Shown: in pieces, positions 32,708 to 41,683 of the stretch
How the letters are laid out: each line of letters begins with the position of its first letter
Numbering within the stretch: position 1 is the first letter of the stretch
Source: Oscillospiraceae bacterium
GTDB taxonomy: Bacteria > Bacillota > Clostridia > Oscillospirales > Ruminococcaceae
Direction of reading: 5' to 3'
Assembly (NCBI GenBank): GCA_022508895.1
Contig: JAFLUH010000006.1
Coordinates: forward strand, 1 to 56,304
DNA: 56,304 nt
The notes under the pieces: generated by a model
Told to the model about the DNA's origin: nothing
The model's database searches: none
The model's input: the letters and a program-made list of their open reading frames with translations, nothing else
Made by a program: the position numbers and the translations under genes

Positions 32708-34932
32708 TACTTGCTCCTTTCGGAAGTAACTGCGGGAGCAGCCTTTTCAGATTTATTCTTTTTATCTGCGTTAATTTTATCAAATGCTTTTTTAGCAGCA
32801 GTTTTGATCTCGGACAATGTTTGTCCTCTTTCAGATTTTCTATCGGAAGATTTAAGTGATTTTTCAAGACTATTTTTAAGTCCCTCTGCCATTTTTTCGG
32901 TTACCCCGAACTTCTCACATATATTTCCAATATTAAAATTGTTTTTATCGACTGTTATTTTTTCTCCACCCCTGCTTATTGAAACATAATCAGACGTGAT
33001 CCGTGATACATCAAAACCGTCTTTAGTTGTTACAGATGGTGCAGGAGGAATAATACCCTTATTTTCTATACAATTTATTATCTCTGCTATGGAAGCTGCG
33101 TCCTTAATACCGAAACTATTTTTTAATACCGCTTCAATTTCGCTGCGACTTGTATCATTACCAATCTCAAGATATTTAAAAGTAGCTTCTTCTCCGCTTA
33201 TTTCAGATTTTATAAGGGTAATGCTGTTATTATTAACAAAATACTGACATTGTGCGGCTTCTGCGTTGGTAGTTTCTAAGCCCTGCACTTGAACGCTTTC
33301 TCGTTCAAGTGTTGCACCGCCTTGATTATATGACTTTTGCACCTCAGATACAACCGCATTTATTTGTAGTTTATCATACCCCATAGCTTCTAAGGCTTCT
33401 CTCAGCCTATTTTCATTTGAAGTTACCATTATATATTGGTTAGTGTTTTTATCAAGCACACAACACTTCTGACCAATAGTATCTCTCAATCCTGCTGCCA
33501 TTTCACTTTCCTTGATTTTTTCTGCAAGCTGGTACTGCTTGATTATATCGCTTTTTATATCAGAAAATTCAATGGCGGCTGATTTTGCAGGAGCATATTT
33601 AAATGTATCCTTATATTCCTGCGGAAGCGACTTGTTAATATCAGCAAGCATTTTTTCAGCAGCATATCCCGAAAAGCCTTGTTCTGCTAAATCCCTGCGT
33701 ATAGTTTCTACATTTTCAATCCCTATACTTATAAGCTTATTTTGTTTTGAATTAAACAGTTCTATGCGCTCAAGCGAATCATTGTGATAATGTGATATAT
33801 CGGTATTTGTATCGGCATTTTTGCTTTTAGTATTATATGATGACGCAAGTTCTCTACCGGAACGCATTGATTTGACCTTACCATTTTGATCGAATATCTG
33901 ATAATTCCTTTCAAAATCAAGTTTTGTGGTAATTGTTTTATCGCCGTCCAAAAGCTGAGCTTCGGATTTTGGAATTTTTATGTAATCCTGTCCGCCCGTA
34001 TTAGGTACTTTCGTGAAATATTCGTTTTCATTTTCAGTATCAAGCAGCCTCTCCTTGTTAATAGTAATGTCACGGCTAACAATAGTTATCATATAGTCCT
34101 CAACAGACTTTAATGCTTCTCCCTGCTTGCCGATACATTCATTTATTTTCTCGGATAGCTCCTGTGGGAAACGTATTGCTGTAGTTCCGTTTTCGTCTTT
34201 TACAAAGGATATTTTTTCATCAGATAGATTAGCAGAAAGATATTCAGCCTGTTCAGGAGTAACTTCTTGAATCTTATCGTTGAGCTTTTTAATATATTCA
34301 AAGGGGAGTGTCTGGTTGAAAGTATCTATATCAATGTCCTGCAATTTTTCTTTAAGCTGTTCAACCTCCTGCATAGCCTCTCTGTATTGTCCGTCATACT
34401 CGCTTGGTACGATATTCATATAGCTTCCATCTTTATTATGAAATGTATAAACGGGAATATCGTGATAATCCAACACACTTTGTACCAATCCTATATCACT
34501 TTCAGAGACAAGCTCTGTTCCGTCCTTAACAGTTAATGACTTAGAATTGCTGTTTAACTGCTCCTTTATAGACTGCTGTAATGCGTCATTAAATTGATTA
34601 TAATAACTTTCTGGAACTACAATAGTTGCTGTTTTTCCCTCGTCCTCCATTACCCAATACTTTGCACCTAATTTTATGGCATATTCTTTTATACTTTCAA
34701 GTTTATCTGTAGGAACAGAAACAGTCCGCATTTTTTCTCCTGTTTTAAGGAGTTTGTTATACTCTGCGGCTTTCATTTCACCGTACCTTATCTTAGGGGA
34801 TATGGATATTTTTTGTAACGATTTATCCGAAGATCTTAACCGTTCGTTTCTTATTCTGATAATTTCAAGCATTATCTGTAATAATTTATTCATCATTGCT
34901 GTAGTGGAGTTTACTGCGTCTTCTCCAATCAT
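32707..34932 (-). CDS. PcfB/DUF3801-like transfer accessory protein, extended
   Basis: 741 residues; ATG behind GAAAGGAA. The N-terminal 120 residues match the DUF3801/PcfB layout: a first helix with MNKLLQIMLEII, then KMRTVSVPTDKLESIKEYA, KLGAKYWVMEDEG and IVVPESYY. PcfB partners the relaxase and coupling protein in pCF10. The remaining 600 residues are longer than usual and contain repeated motifs of the same kind (HDIPVYTFHNKDGSYMNIVPSEY near 160). The tail is Lys-rich. It is one base in front of VirD4, consistent with a coupling-complex role. Confidence 0.75.
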   Translation of the reverse strand: MIGEDAVNSTTAMMNKLLQIMLEIIRIRNERLRSSDKSLQKISISPKIRYGEMKAAEYNKLLKTGEKMRTVSVPTDKLESIKEYAIKLGAKYWVMEDEGKTATIVVPESYYNQFNDALQQSIKEQLNSNSKSLTVKDGTELVSESDIGLVQSVLDYHDIPVYTFHNKDGSYMNIVPSEYDGQYREAMQEVEQLKEKLQDIDIDTFNQTLPFEYIKKLNDKIQEVTPEQAEYLSANLSDEKISFVKDENGTTAIRFPQELSEKINECIGKQGEALKSVEDYMITIVSRDITINKERLLDTENENEYFTKVPNTGGQDYIKIPKSEAQLLDGDKTITTKLDFERNYQIFDQNGKVKSMRSGRELASSYNTKSKNADTNTDISHYHNDSLERIELFNSKQNKLISIGIENVETIRRDLAEQGFSGYAAEKMLADINKSLPQEYKDTFKYAPAKSAAIEFSDIKSDIIKQYQLAEKIKESEMAAGLRDTIGQKCCVLDKNTNQYIMVTSNENRLREALEAMGYDKLQINAVVSEVQKSYNQGGATLERESVQVQGLETTNAEAAQCQYFVNNNSITLIKSEISGEEATFKYLEIGNDTSRSEIEAVLKNSFGIKDAASIAEIINCIENKGIIPPAPSVTTKDGFDVSRITSDYVSISRGGEKITVDKNNFNIGNICEKFGVTEKMAEGLKNSLEKSLKSSDRKSERGQTLSEIKTAAKKAFDKINADKKNKSEKAAPAVTSERSK

Positions 34933-34950
34933 TTATACCATTCCTTTCAG

Positions 34951-34965
34951 TTCCCAATCGGGGAA
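34951..34965. repeat. Palindromic repeat copy 11 (TTCCCAATCGGGGAA)
   Basis: Degenerate copy placed directly behind the stop codon of the lipoprotein gene at 34966 and in front of the PcfB-like gene. Confidence 0.7.
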
Positions 34966-35934
34966 TTATTTTTTGCTTTCTGTTTGTTCGTTTATATATT
35001 GCATTATATTTATTATGTCATTGTCCGTACAACCATAAGCATATGGAGATACATTTATCATGGCTGTGACACTTGTGTCACTTTCAACTGCTTCTATCCA
35101 AGCATTAGGAATCGTAAGAGGGATAACCGCTCTTATTCCTATACCATTCACAGATAGTGAAGGTGATTTTTCCGCTTCGGTATATGCACTATAAATAGGT
35201 GCTATTTCCGTAAATGCTTGAAGCTTATCCCTACGGCGTATGGACAAGCTGTTTGTAACTGTGCTTTGGTATGTGCAAATTGTTTCTGTGTTATCAACAA
35301 TTAGCATATGCGTACTCATAACGATATTTCTTTTTTCACCGTTGTATGCTCCGAAAATTTTCTGTTCATCATCGGAGTATGTTGCAGTATTTTTTTCATG
35401 CTTAGATCCGTAATCAACTGAGTTAGGATTATAACCCCAGTTATAGTAAAGCTGTGCAGGACTTACCGAAAGCTTTTCGCAAAGCTTGTCAACATCAGTA
35501 TTATTGTTTTCAGCATACACATTAAGTAGCTTATACGGATTCAGACGTATAAGATAATATTCTTTACCGTCAATGTCCTTATTAATGTTAATTTCAACAT
35601 TATAAAATACTTCCCACATTTCAGGATTGAGAAAATAATCCTTTTCAAGTCCTAAAGTTCTTGCATAATACTGATAATCGTTCAGATCGGAAAAGGTTTC
35701 GCTATCCGTCATATCTTCTATAAACCAGTTTATAGCCATTTTGTCACTGTCCGAATATTCAATTTCAGGCACAGAAGGCTCTGTGACAACGGTTGTTTCA
35801 CTTTCGGCAATAGCAGCAGATTCACCCTCATCTAAAGAAGAAGTTACGTCTACCGAAACAGGAGCGTTATGCTGACAACCTGTTGCCATCATAATTGTCG
35901 CTGCTGCAAGAACACATATTTTATTTTTTTTCAT
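34966..35934 (-). CDS. Lipoprotein of unknown function
   Basis: 322 residues. The signal peptide (MKKNKICVLAAATIMM) ends in the lipobox ATGC with Cys20, so it should be an anchored, exported lipoprotein. A Ser/Thr/Glu-rich linker follows, then a folded region with no recognised motif. It is first in front of the PcfB-like gene, so it may head the conjugation operon. A surface role in mating contact or exclusion is possible by context, but nothing in the sequence proves it. An extended -10 promoter lies upstream. Confidence 0.75.
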   Translation of the reverse strand: MKKNKICVLAAATIMMATGCQHNAPVSVDVTSSLDEGESAAIAESETTVVTEPSVPEIEYSDSDKMAINWFIEDMTDSETFSDLNDYQYYARTLGLEKDYFLNPEMWEVFYNVEININKDIDGKEYYLIRLNPYKLLNVYAENNNTDVDKLCEKLSVSPAQLYYNWGYNPNSVDYGSKHEKNTATYSDDEQKIFGAYNGEKRNIVMSTHMLIVDNTETICTYQSTVTNSLSIRRRDKLQAFTEIAPIYSAYTEAEKSPSLSVNGIGIRAVIPLTIPNAWIEAVESDTSVTAMINVSPYAYGCTDNDIINIMQYINEQTESKK

Positions 35935-35968
35935 AGTGCTTATATTCCTTTCCTATTTCTTTATATAT

Positions 35969-35977
35969 ATTATACCA
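35969..35977 (-). promoter_or_regulatory. Possible extended -10 promoter of the conjugation operon
   Basis: Minus strand TGGTATAAT, 35 bp upstream of the lipoprotein ATG. There is no convincing -35 box. The 230-bp gap (35978-36178) is AT-rich and otherwise featureless, so this is the best candidate start for the leftward conjugation operon. Confidence 0.45.
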
Positions 35978-36178
35978 TATTTGAATTTTAAGGAATTTCA
36001 AAAATTACCCTGAAAATTAGACAATAAAATGCGATACAATTACAAGGATTGTAATAGAAATAAAAATCTTGCCAAATTGGGACATAAATTGAATCGGTTT
36101 TTTGGCAAATCATGGACATTTTTTTGAATATTAAATGTGCTTAAACTCTTTCTGAATTTTTTATGAACAGAACGAATA

Positions 36179-36205
36179 ATAAAAAGCCGTGCAAGGCACG
36201 GCAAA
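36179..36205 (-). terminator. Rho-independent terminator of the lipoprotein gene at 36213
   Basis: Minus strand GCCGTGC-CTT-GCACGGC (36202-36186) followed by TTTTTATT. It is 7 bp behind the stop codon and isolates this gene from the conjugation operon. Confidence 0.85.
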
Positions 36206-36212
36206 AAGTTCA

Positions 36213-37172
36213 TTATATTTCTACATCAAAAATTTCTTTATCAGGATTTATATAAATCATTTTTCCATAATACTCATCAAAGTTGTCGTTATACTCTGTT
36301 TCAGAGGAACTATATATTGTTGTCTGCGACATTATCTTGCCGCCTCCTGTTGTAATCGCTTCAGGATCAGTTTTAACAATATTTGAATCCTTTTCAACAA
36401 ATACGTTGCGTGTTGTCTCTCCAATTACAAATTTCCATTCTTTTTTATCCCCAACGGCATATTTAGAATCAGGATTAATAAAAAATGATCCTTCTATTTT
36501 TTCACATAACAAAGTAACCTTATAAAATACTGTGTATTCATTTTTACATGAATCCGTTATTATCAATTTACCTCGTATAGCTTCATATTCAGCAGAAAGG
36601 ATTTTCCAATCTGTAGGATCGCTTTCTCCGTCAATATATGTTGTAGTAATTATATTTCCTATATCAAAATCTCTAATGTTTGACATGGAATCGGATCGTT
36701 CTTTATCAAACATTCTTTCCTCTAAGGCTTGGTTACATTCGGAAAAATCATATCCGTCCGGAGAAAGTATAACCCCCCACAAACCTTCAACGGTATATTC
36801 ATGTTCTTTTTCTTTAAAAAAAACATTGGCGTTTTCAGCCCTGTAGTCGCTATAATCAAGCTTTACAACCGCAGTATCTCCATTTTTATAACTACCGTTT
36901 CTATCACCTTTAAATTCAACGTCATATTTTATAAAGTCGTTATTGCCTGTATATTCACATATAATTTTTCCGGAACCGTTTTCTCCCTCAAATGTAACAT
37001 TAAGATCTGAGAATACATCAATAACAGTTGCCTCACCTTTATTTTCTGTGGCTCTGGTAGCCGTTGTTCCTTTTGAAACAACACTTGTATCGTCCTGATT
37101 TTTATTACAAGCTGACATCATAAGTATACAACATATAGCTGTAATAATAAGAAATAATTTTTTTGTTTTCAT
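36213..37172 (-). CDS. Lipoprotein of unknown function with a repeat-type extracellular domain
   Basis: 319 residues from ATG 37172, behind GGAGG; the longer frame starts at TTG inside that site. Signal peptide with lipobox MSAC, so a lipid-anchored outer-face protein. After a Thr/Ser linker comes a beta-rich domain. Its pattern, FKGDRNGSYKNGDTAVVKLDYSDY followed by KEKEHEYTVEGL, is common in Firmicutes cell-surface and TcaA-like proteins. It has its own consensus promoter and terminator, so it is a single-gene unit. Function in the ICE is unknown. Confidence 0.75.
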   Translation of the reverse strand: MKTKKLFLIITAICCILMMSACNKNQDDTSVVSKGTTATRATENKGEATVIDVFSDLNVTFEGENGSGKIICEYTGNNDFIKYDVEFKGDRNGSYKNGDTAVVKLDYSDYRAENANVFFKEKEHEYTVEGLWGVILSPDGYDFSECNQALEERMFDKERSDSMSNIRDFDIGNIITTTYIDGESDPTDWKILSAEYEAIRGKLIITDSCKNEYTVFYKVTLLCEKIEGSFFINPDSKYAVGDKKEWKFVIGETTRNVFVEKDSNIVKTDPEAITTGGGKIMSQTTIYSSSETEYNDNFDEYYGKMIYINPDKEIFDVEI

Positions 37173-37204
37173 TTTAAAGACCTCCAAAATTCACTTTTTA
37201 GTAC

Positions 37205-37233
37205 ATTATATATTAATATTAGTATGTTGTCAA
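37205..37233 (-). promoter_or_regulatory. Sigma-A promoter of the 36213 lipoprotein gene
   Basis: Minus strand TTGACA (37233-37228), 17-base spacer, TATAAT (37210-37205), 33 bp upstream of the ATG: a complete consensus promoter, so the gene may be expressed constitutively. A palindromic repeat copy lies 4 bp upstream of the -35 box. Confidence 0.8.
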
Positions 37234-37237
37234 TAAA

Positions 37238-37252
37238 TTCCCCAGTGGGGAA
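37238..37252. repeat. Palindromic repeat copy 12 (TTCCCCAGTGGGGAA)
   Basis: Exact copy. It directly follows the stop codon (37254-37256) of the Cys-rich membrane protein. Confidence 0.85.
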
Positions 37253-37253
37253 T

Positions 37254-37499
37254 TTATTTTACGTTCTTGTTTTCTCTGAAAACGCATTCTGTACAATTAT
37301 CCGACTTGCAAACATCACAGTTACCAAAAGTATTGCAGGATTGCTTACATCTTTTGTGCGGACATTTATCAATATCCGCACATTCAAAGCAACTCCAAGA
37401 CTGCTTAAACGCTTCTTTGAACCTTCTCCAGTAGCTGAAAAATAAAGTCAATCCTCCTGTCATAATTGCCAGTGCAATAAATCCGCTCATATCTTTCAT
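37254..37499 (-). CDS. Small Cys-rich single-pass membrane protein
   Basis: 81 residues; ATG overlaps the ParB stop (ATGA). One N-terminal membrane helix (FIALAIMTGGLTLFFSYW), then a basic linker and nine cysteines in about 40 residues (CFEC, CPHKRC, CNTFGNCDVC, CTEC). This could be a metal-binding or disulfide-rich domain. No family recognised. It is the last gene of the ParA/ParB operon. Confidence 0.6.
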   Translation of the reverse strand: MKDMSGFIALAIMTGGLTLFFSYWRRFKEAFKQSWSCFECADIDKCPHKRCKQSCNTFGNCDVCKSDNCTECVFRENKNVK

Positions 37500-39310
37500 A
37501 TATCTTCCTCCAGATCAAGTGTTATAAGTATCTCGTCAACAGCCTTTATTCCAAGTATATTTCTTGCAGTATCTTCATCTTCGATAAACGCTTTAAGTTC
37601 TGAAACAGTATTTATTCGCTGTGTTTTTAATGCTTTATATGTATGCTCTGTAAATTCAAACTTTTCAATGCCATCATCATTGTCATCTGTAGAACTTTCA
37701 TTCTGGTTTTGCTGTGAGAAATACATATCAAGAGCCTTTTCTATGGTTTCAGCTATTTCATCAGGTTTAGTCTCCGGCTTAAAGTACCTCTGGAACATAT
37801 CAGGCTGCATTGAAATTTTTATTGGCTTAACATTTCTTACTGTCTCATCTTCATCGGCTATGCTTGGTTTTCCCTCGTTGAGAAGCTTAACCGCTTGCTC
37901 CTTGCTCCCACGAAAATTTTCAAAAATGCTGCGCAACTCTACAGCCTTTGCCATATTAATTTTTACGGAATCATGCCATACGTTATCGACTACAACACCA
38001 ACACTATATTTATCAAAGATAAGCTCTAATGCAGTCTTTGATGTTATATATGAAAGCTCCACCGCCGCCCTCACTGATAAGTCCTTTAAATCTACAGCCA
38101 ATGTAAACTTATCGTAAAGGGTAAGCAGTTTATTTATTCTTATCAACCGTGCTACTGTATTCTTGCTCAGCCCATATTCTTCTCCTGCGGCGGCAAGCTT
38201 ACTCTGCTTTTCAGGCTGTTCGGAATTATCATTCTCTGTCTGGGAATTTTCCATTGCTCTCAATTCACGATTTATTGCAGCTCGTTTATCTTCATTGAAC
38301 ATCTGAGAATGGCGCATTGCAATAACAGCCGCCTGTTCCGATATGGACAAGTCGTTAAAGCCACGCTGCATAAGGTTTGTTTCAATAACGTACATTTCTG
38401 CTTCTTCATCTGAAAGGTTTTCCTTGACAATTCCCGGTACGGTAGTTAATCCTGCTTTCTTGGCTGCGTTACAGCGATTATGTCCTGCAAGTATCTCATA
38501 TTTACCCTCGTTATCAGGCGCAGGGCGGACAATAATAGGTGTAAGTACACCATTGTCCTTAATGCTGTTTACCATATCATCAAGGCGTTCCCCCTCATAT
38601 AACTTGAATTTATGATTATGATAGGGGATTAGCAAGTCAAGTGCGATCTGTTTAAGCTGTTCTCCTTGTGATGTAAATGCTTCAATATTAAAAACACGCA
38701 TATTATTAATTTCCTCCATTTTATCATTTGCGGCTGCAATTGCAGCCTTTATTCCTGATAGAACTGTTTCTTTTTCCTCGTATTCAGATAATATATCCTT
38801 ACGTTTACCGTCAGAAGTAAAGAAACGCTCCATCACTGCACGGCGAGCTTCTGTACCCTTTTTATTACTTTGAAAGGATAGAGGCAATATCGCAAGACCA
38901 AAACAATCATTGAAAGCATAGCATTTTCCGAAATCTGCTGCTCTCCATTCTTTGGGAAGGGAATTGGGCTCGTTATAAGACCAAGATTCTTGAGTATTTG
39001 CAGCTCCGTCAAGCGTTTTTATATAATCCATAACACACTTTGCAAAATTCAAATCAAGAGTATATAAGTGACAAGATGTGTGATCTCCGTCATTTATACC
39101 AATATAGCAACGTGTACTATATGTAATCTGCGGAGTTGCCCGACACTCATATTTAATAATTTCGTTTGTCTGCCAGTCTCGTTCAACAACTATGAACGGA
39201 CAACCGTAACATTCGTGACCTTTTTCATATTTTTTTAGCGGATAGCCTGTTGTTGCAGCGGCGCTACTCTTGCTAAACGTCCTGCCGCATTTACATATGT
39301 ACTTTTGCAT
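37496..39310 (-). CDS. ParB-like partition protein with an N-terminal zinc-finger region and a C-terminal alpha-CTD-like motif
   Basis: 604 residues from ATG 39310, spaced correctly from GGAGG; the ATG six bases earlier is too close. The first ~200 residues contain cysteine pairs (CKC at 6-8, CYGC at 35-38) and resemble no part of a usual ParB. The ParB/Spo0J N-terminal domain follows at about 235-330 (LDDMVNSIKDNGVLTPIIVR, EILAGHNRCNAAKKAG), with a HTH region behind it (EEYGLSKNTVARLIRINK). The last 50 residues (YKALKTQRINTVSELKAFI...ILGIKAVDEI) resemble the RNA polymerase alpha C-terminal domain. It is downstream of parA and would bind a parS-like site. Confidence 0.85.
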   Translation of the reverse strand: MQKYICKCGRTFSKSSAAATTGYPLKKYEKGHECYGCPFIVVERDWQTNEIIKYECRATPQITYSTRCYIGINDGDHTSCHLYTLDLNFAKCVMDYIKTLDGAANTQESWSYNEPNSLPKEWRAADFGKCYAFNDCFGLAILPLSFQSNKKGTEARRAVMERFFTSDGKRKDILSEYEEKETVLSGIKAAIAAANDKMEEINNMRVFNIEAFTSQGEQLKQIALDLLIPYHNHKFKLYEGERLDDMVNSIKDNGVLTPIIVRPAPDNEGKYEILAGHNRCNAAKKAGLTTVPGIVKENLSDEEAEMYVIETNLMQRGFNDLSISEQAAVIAMRHSQMFNEDKRAAINRELRAMENSQTENDNSEQPEKQSKLAAAGEEYGLSKNTVARLIRINKLLTLYDKFTLAVDLKDLSVRAAVELSYITSKTALELIFDKYSVGVVVDNVWHDSVKINMAKAVELRSIFENFRGSKEQAVKLLNEGKPSIADEDETVRNVKPIKISMQPDMFQRYFKPETKPDEIAETIEKALDMYFSQQNQNESSTDDNDDGIEKFEFTEHTYKALKTQRINTVSELKAFIEDEDTARNILGIKAVDEILITLDLEEDI

Positions 39311-39312
39311 TT

Positions 39313-39567
39313 TCATTCCTCCGGATTGTACTTATAATCCACAAAGCGGTCGTTTTCTATATCGAAATCATCTTCGTTCCACCTCACATCACAATCCGGG
39401 TTTGCACAATTGGCAATAGCTACGTCTATAGGTCCAACATCTAATGTTTTATAATTCTTAGACAATTTACCATTCTTGCAGATTTTATATGTGTGATCGT
39501 ACTGATAAAGATAACGAACCTCAATAGGGCTGCCGCATTTAGGACAACATTTGATTACTTTTGCCAT
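39313..39567 (-). CDS. Zinc-ribbon protein of unknown function
   Basis: 84 residues from ATG 39567, behind GGAGG; the longer frame overlaps parA and is unlikely. N-terminal CPKCGSPIEVRY and later CANPDCDVRW form two Cys pairs, so a zinc-ribbon fold is likely. Located between parA and parB in the same operon. A role in DNA or RNA binding is possible, but unproven. Confidence 0.7.
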   Translation of the reverse strand: MAKVIKCCPKCGSPIEVRYLYQYDHTYKICKNGKLSKNYKTLDVGPIDVAIANCANPDCDVRWNEDDFDIENDRFVDYKYNPEE

Positions 39568-39569
39568 AA

Positions 39570-40343
39570 CTATCCTCCATATCGCATAAGAACCTCGGAA
39601 GCAAGTGCTTTGTATTCTTCCCCCAACCTTGTATTTCCAATGCACAAGCTTTTACATTTTTCTGCCGAATAAGCAGCTTCAACGGATCGGCTTATACGTG
39701 TATTCATAAGATGTTCGCTGTACTGCTCTGTAAGTTCGTTAATTGTGTCCTTGCTCATATTGGTATTATCAAGCATTGTCGGGAGTATTCCAATGATTTC
39801 AAGCGAGGGATTAAGCGTTCCTTTGATTTGCTCGATAACATCTGTCAAGCCTTGCAGACCGTTCAGCGCAAATTTCTGTGTCTGAACAGGGATTACAACA
39901 CCGTCAGCCGCAGTCAGAGCATTCATCAGCAGTACGCCCAAGCTTGGCAAACAGTCAATGATGATATAATCATATTCTGCGAAGCAGTCTGCTGAAAGAA
40001 TACGTTTCAATACACTTTCTCTTGCAAGTGCTTGTGTCAAGTAGAAATCTGCTGCCGATAAATTTATATCCGAAGGTACATAGTCAATGTTATTGGTATC
40101 ATTATGACGTATGCAGGATTTATCTACCGATTTACCCTGAACAGCAGACATCATCATATCATTGATGTTCTGAAAATCATCATTATCCTCATATTCGAGG
40201 TACACGGACATATTTGCCTGTGGATCGAGGTCAATCAGGCAAACCTTTTTACCGATGAGGGTTAAGGCTACACCCAAATTAACCGCAGTAGTTGTCTTTC
40301 CAACACCGCCTTTTTGATTTGCAATAGCTATTATTTTCTTCAT
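39570..40343 (-). CDS. parA: ParA/Soj partition ATPase
   Basis: 257 residues, ATG behind AGGAGG. Deviant Walker A KGGVGKTT (residues 11-18), DLDPQANMS, and Walker B IIIDCLPSLG. Standard size for plasmid and ICE ParA. It moves or spaces copies of the element together with ParB. Together with RepA this argues that the excised ICE can replicate as a circle. Confidence 0.95.
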   Translation of the reverse strand: MKKIIAIANQKGGVGKTTTAVNLGVALTLIGKKVCLIDLDPQANMSVYLEYEDNDDFQNINDMMMSAVQGKSVDKSCIRHNDTNNIDYVPSDINLSAADFYLTQALARESVLKRILSADCFAEYDYIIIDCLPSLGVLLMNALTAADGVVIPVQTQKFALNGLQGLTDVIEQIKGTLNPSLEIIGILPTMLDNTNMSKDTINELTEQYSEHLMNTRISRSVEAAYSAEKCKSLCIGNTRLGEEYKALASEVLMRYGG

Positions 40344-40417
40344 TTCAATTATCCTCCTTTGATTTTACAAATATAACAGCATATACGTTGATTTCTGAAA
40401 AAGAATATTAATTCCAG

Positions 40418-40765
40418 TTAATCGTCAAAGTCATCGTACTCGTCATCTTCATCTTCGTCAGATTCAGGAATATTAGCTATCCATATTCTGTATGCGGAAT
40501 CTTCCGCTTCAAGAACAGCCATATTAAGCAGCCGCATAGCTTTAAGGCTGTCCTTTTGCTCTGCTGCAAGGTATTCTTCCGATGTTTTGTACCTTTCTAC
40601 CTGTTTTTCAACGTAGCTGCTTACCATTTCCTGAACATCAGCAAGGTGAGTTTCAAGCGAACCGTCTGCGATCATTGCTTCATACATAGTAGGTGCATGG
40701 TTTTCCAGAACATTTTTTCTCTGCTCGGCGTATTTGCCATTAATTGTGATTTCCTTTTTTTCCAT
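40418..40765 (-). CDS. tnpV: TnpV-like transposon-encoded protein
   Basis: 115 residues; ATG behind AAAGGA. The segment RKNVLENHAPTMYEAMIADG followed by SLETHLADVQEM matches the TnpV pattern (arginine-rich, LY..LL.SGKL..HLA.V...A). The C-terminus is a run of Asp and Glu. TnpV is of unknown function and is found on Tn4451-like and other clostridial elements. It is co-transcribed with parA, behind a GC-rich hairpin (40782-40801). Confidence 0.65.
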   Translation of the reverse strand: MEKKEITINGKYAEQRKNVLENHAPTMYEAMIADGSLETHLADVQEMVSSYVEKQVERYKTSEEYLAAEQKDSLKAMRLLNMAVLEAEDSAYRIWIANIPESDEDEDDEYDDFDD

Positions 40766-40812
40766 AATATCAATCCTTTCTGCCGAGGTTAGCCGCTCGG
40801 CTCGGCGTTTGT

Positions 40813-41187
40813 TTATTGATAATTACTCTCATAAATAATCTTAGGTTTTGACGATGGGGGTGTATATTCATAAACACCATATATTTTATGACAGGTAGAA
40901 ACATCAAATGGATCTGTGCAGAACATTACCGTTCGGGTTATATTTTCTTCGCCGTATTTGAAGGACAGGAACATTCCGTCAGCTTCAAAGCAACTCATTA
41001 AACGCCAGTCTCCTACAGGAGTCCCATTGATTAAGAGGTTATTATTATCGTCTATAACAATATCCCTCGGAGCTTTACTATCATATTTACCATATATTTT
41101 CGTAAGCAATGGCGTAAGAAGCCTTTTCATTCTTTGCCGCCCTGCTTCAAGGCTCATTGTAGTTGAAGAAAATACATATAACGACAT
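40813..41187 (-). CDS. Hypothetical protein of the maintenance operon
   Basis: 124 residues; ATG behind GGGAG. Predicted mostly beta with a basic N-terminal helix (AGRQRMKRLLTPLLTKIYG). No family recognised and no membrane segment. It is second in the operon that runs from the operator-controlled promoter at 41609 through tnpV, parA and parB. Confidence 0.6.
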   Translation of the reverse strand: MSLYVFSSTTMSLEAGRQRMKRLLTPLLTKIYGKYDSKAPRDIVIDDNNNLLINGTPVGDWRLMSCFEADGMFLSFKYGEENITRTVMFCTDPFDVSTCHKIYGVYEYTPPSSKPKIIYESNYQ

Positions 41188-41203
41188 ATTTAACCACTCC
41201 CTT

Positions 41204-41545
41204 TTAATTCCTTGCGAAAAATCTCGGAAACTTTTTTGTGTGGGATATAGCCCCCGAAAGCCCTTTGCTCTTTTTAAACTGCTTTTCGGTAAGTGAAGCT
41301 ATCAAGCCATCTTTGGTGTATATCAAGACCTTGTTGAAATGTCCTGCCCTATAAAAGTAAAGAGTACCTTTCTTTCTCTCTATGATATACTCGCCATCAT
41401 CAAGTTTGCCAAAGTCAAGTGTTACCGATATTTTATCGCCGTCATTCATTGAAGTAATATCACCAAACCAAACCTGATTGCCAAGCTCGAAAGGATAATA
41501 AACAGTATCTTTAAAATACCTCCACATCACTTCTTTTATGGTCAT
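41204..41545 (-). CDS. Hypothetical protein, first gene of the maintenance operon
   Basis: 113 residues; ATG behind AAAGGAG. Beta-rich (VTLDFGKLDDGEYIIERKKG) and basic at the C-terminus. No family recognised. It is the first gene behind the repressible promoter at 41609-41637, divergent from the small repressor candidate at 41750. Confidence 0.6.
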   Translation of the reverse strand: MTIKEVMWRYFKDTVYYPFELGNQVWFGDITSMNDGDKISVTLDFGKLDDGEYIIERKKGTLYFYRAGHFNKVLIYTKDGLIASLTEKQFKKSKGLSGAISHTKKFPRFFARN

Positions 41546-41577
41546 TATTTTTTCAGCTCCTTTCTGCCGAGTCTCGA

Positions 41578-41592
41578 TTCCCCAGTGGGGAA
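41578..41592. repeat. Palindromic repeat copy 13 (TTCCCCAGTGGGGAA)
   Basis: Exact copy in the leader between the promoter at 41609 and the ribosome site of the 41204 gene. Here it is in the 5' untranslated region, not behind a stop codon. Confidence 0.85.
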
Positions 41593-41608
41593 TTTACCTT
41601 ACACTTAT

Positions 41609-41637
41609 ATTATACTACTGTCAACAGTATAAATCAA
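41609..41637 (-). promoter_or_regulatory. Maintenance-operon promoter with operator in the spacer
   Basis: Minus strand TTGATT (41637-41632), 17-base spacer, TATAAT (41614-41609). The spacer contains the site TACTGTCAACAGTA (41616-41629), identical on both strands apart from its centre to the one at the recombinase promoter. A protein bound here would block the promoter. Confidence 0.7.
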
Positions 41638-41683
41638 TAAGCATAAATAACAAATATTTAGTAATAATATTGTTGAATTTGTA

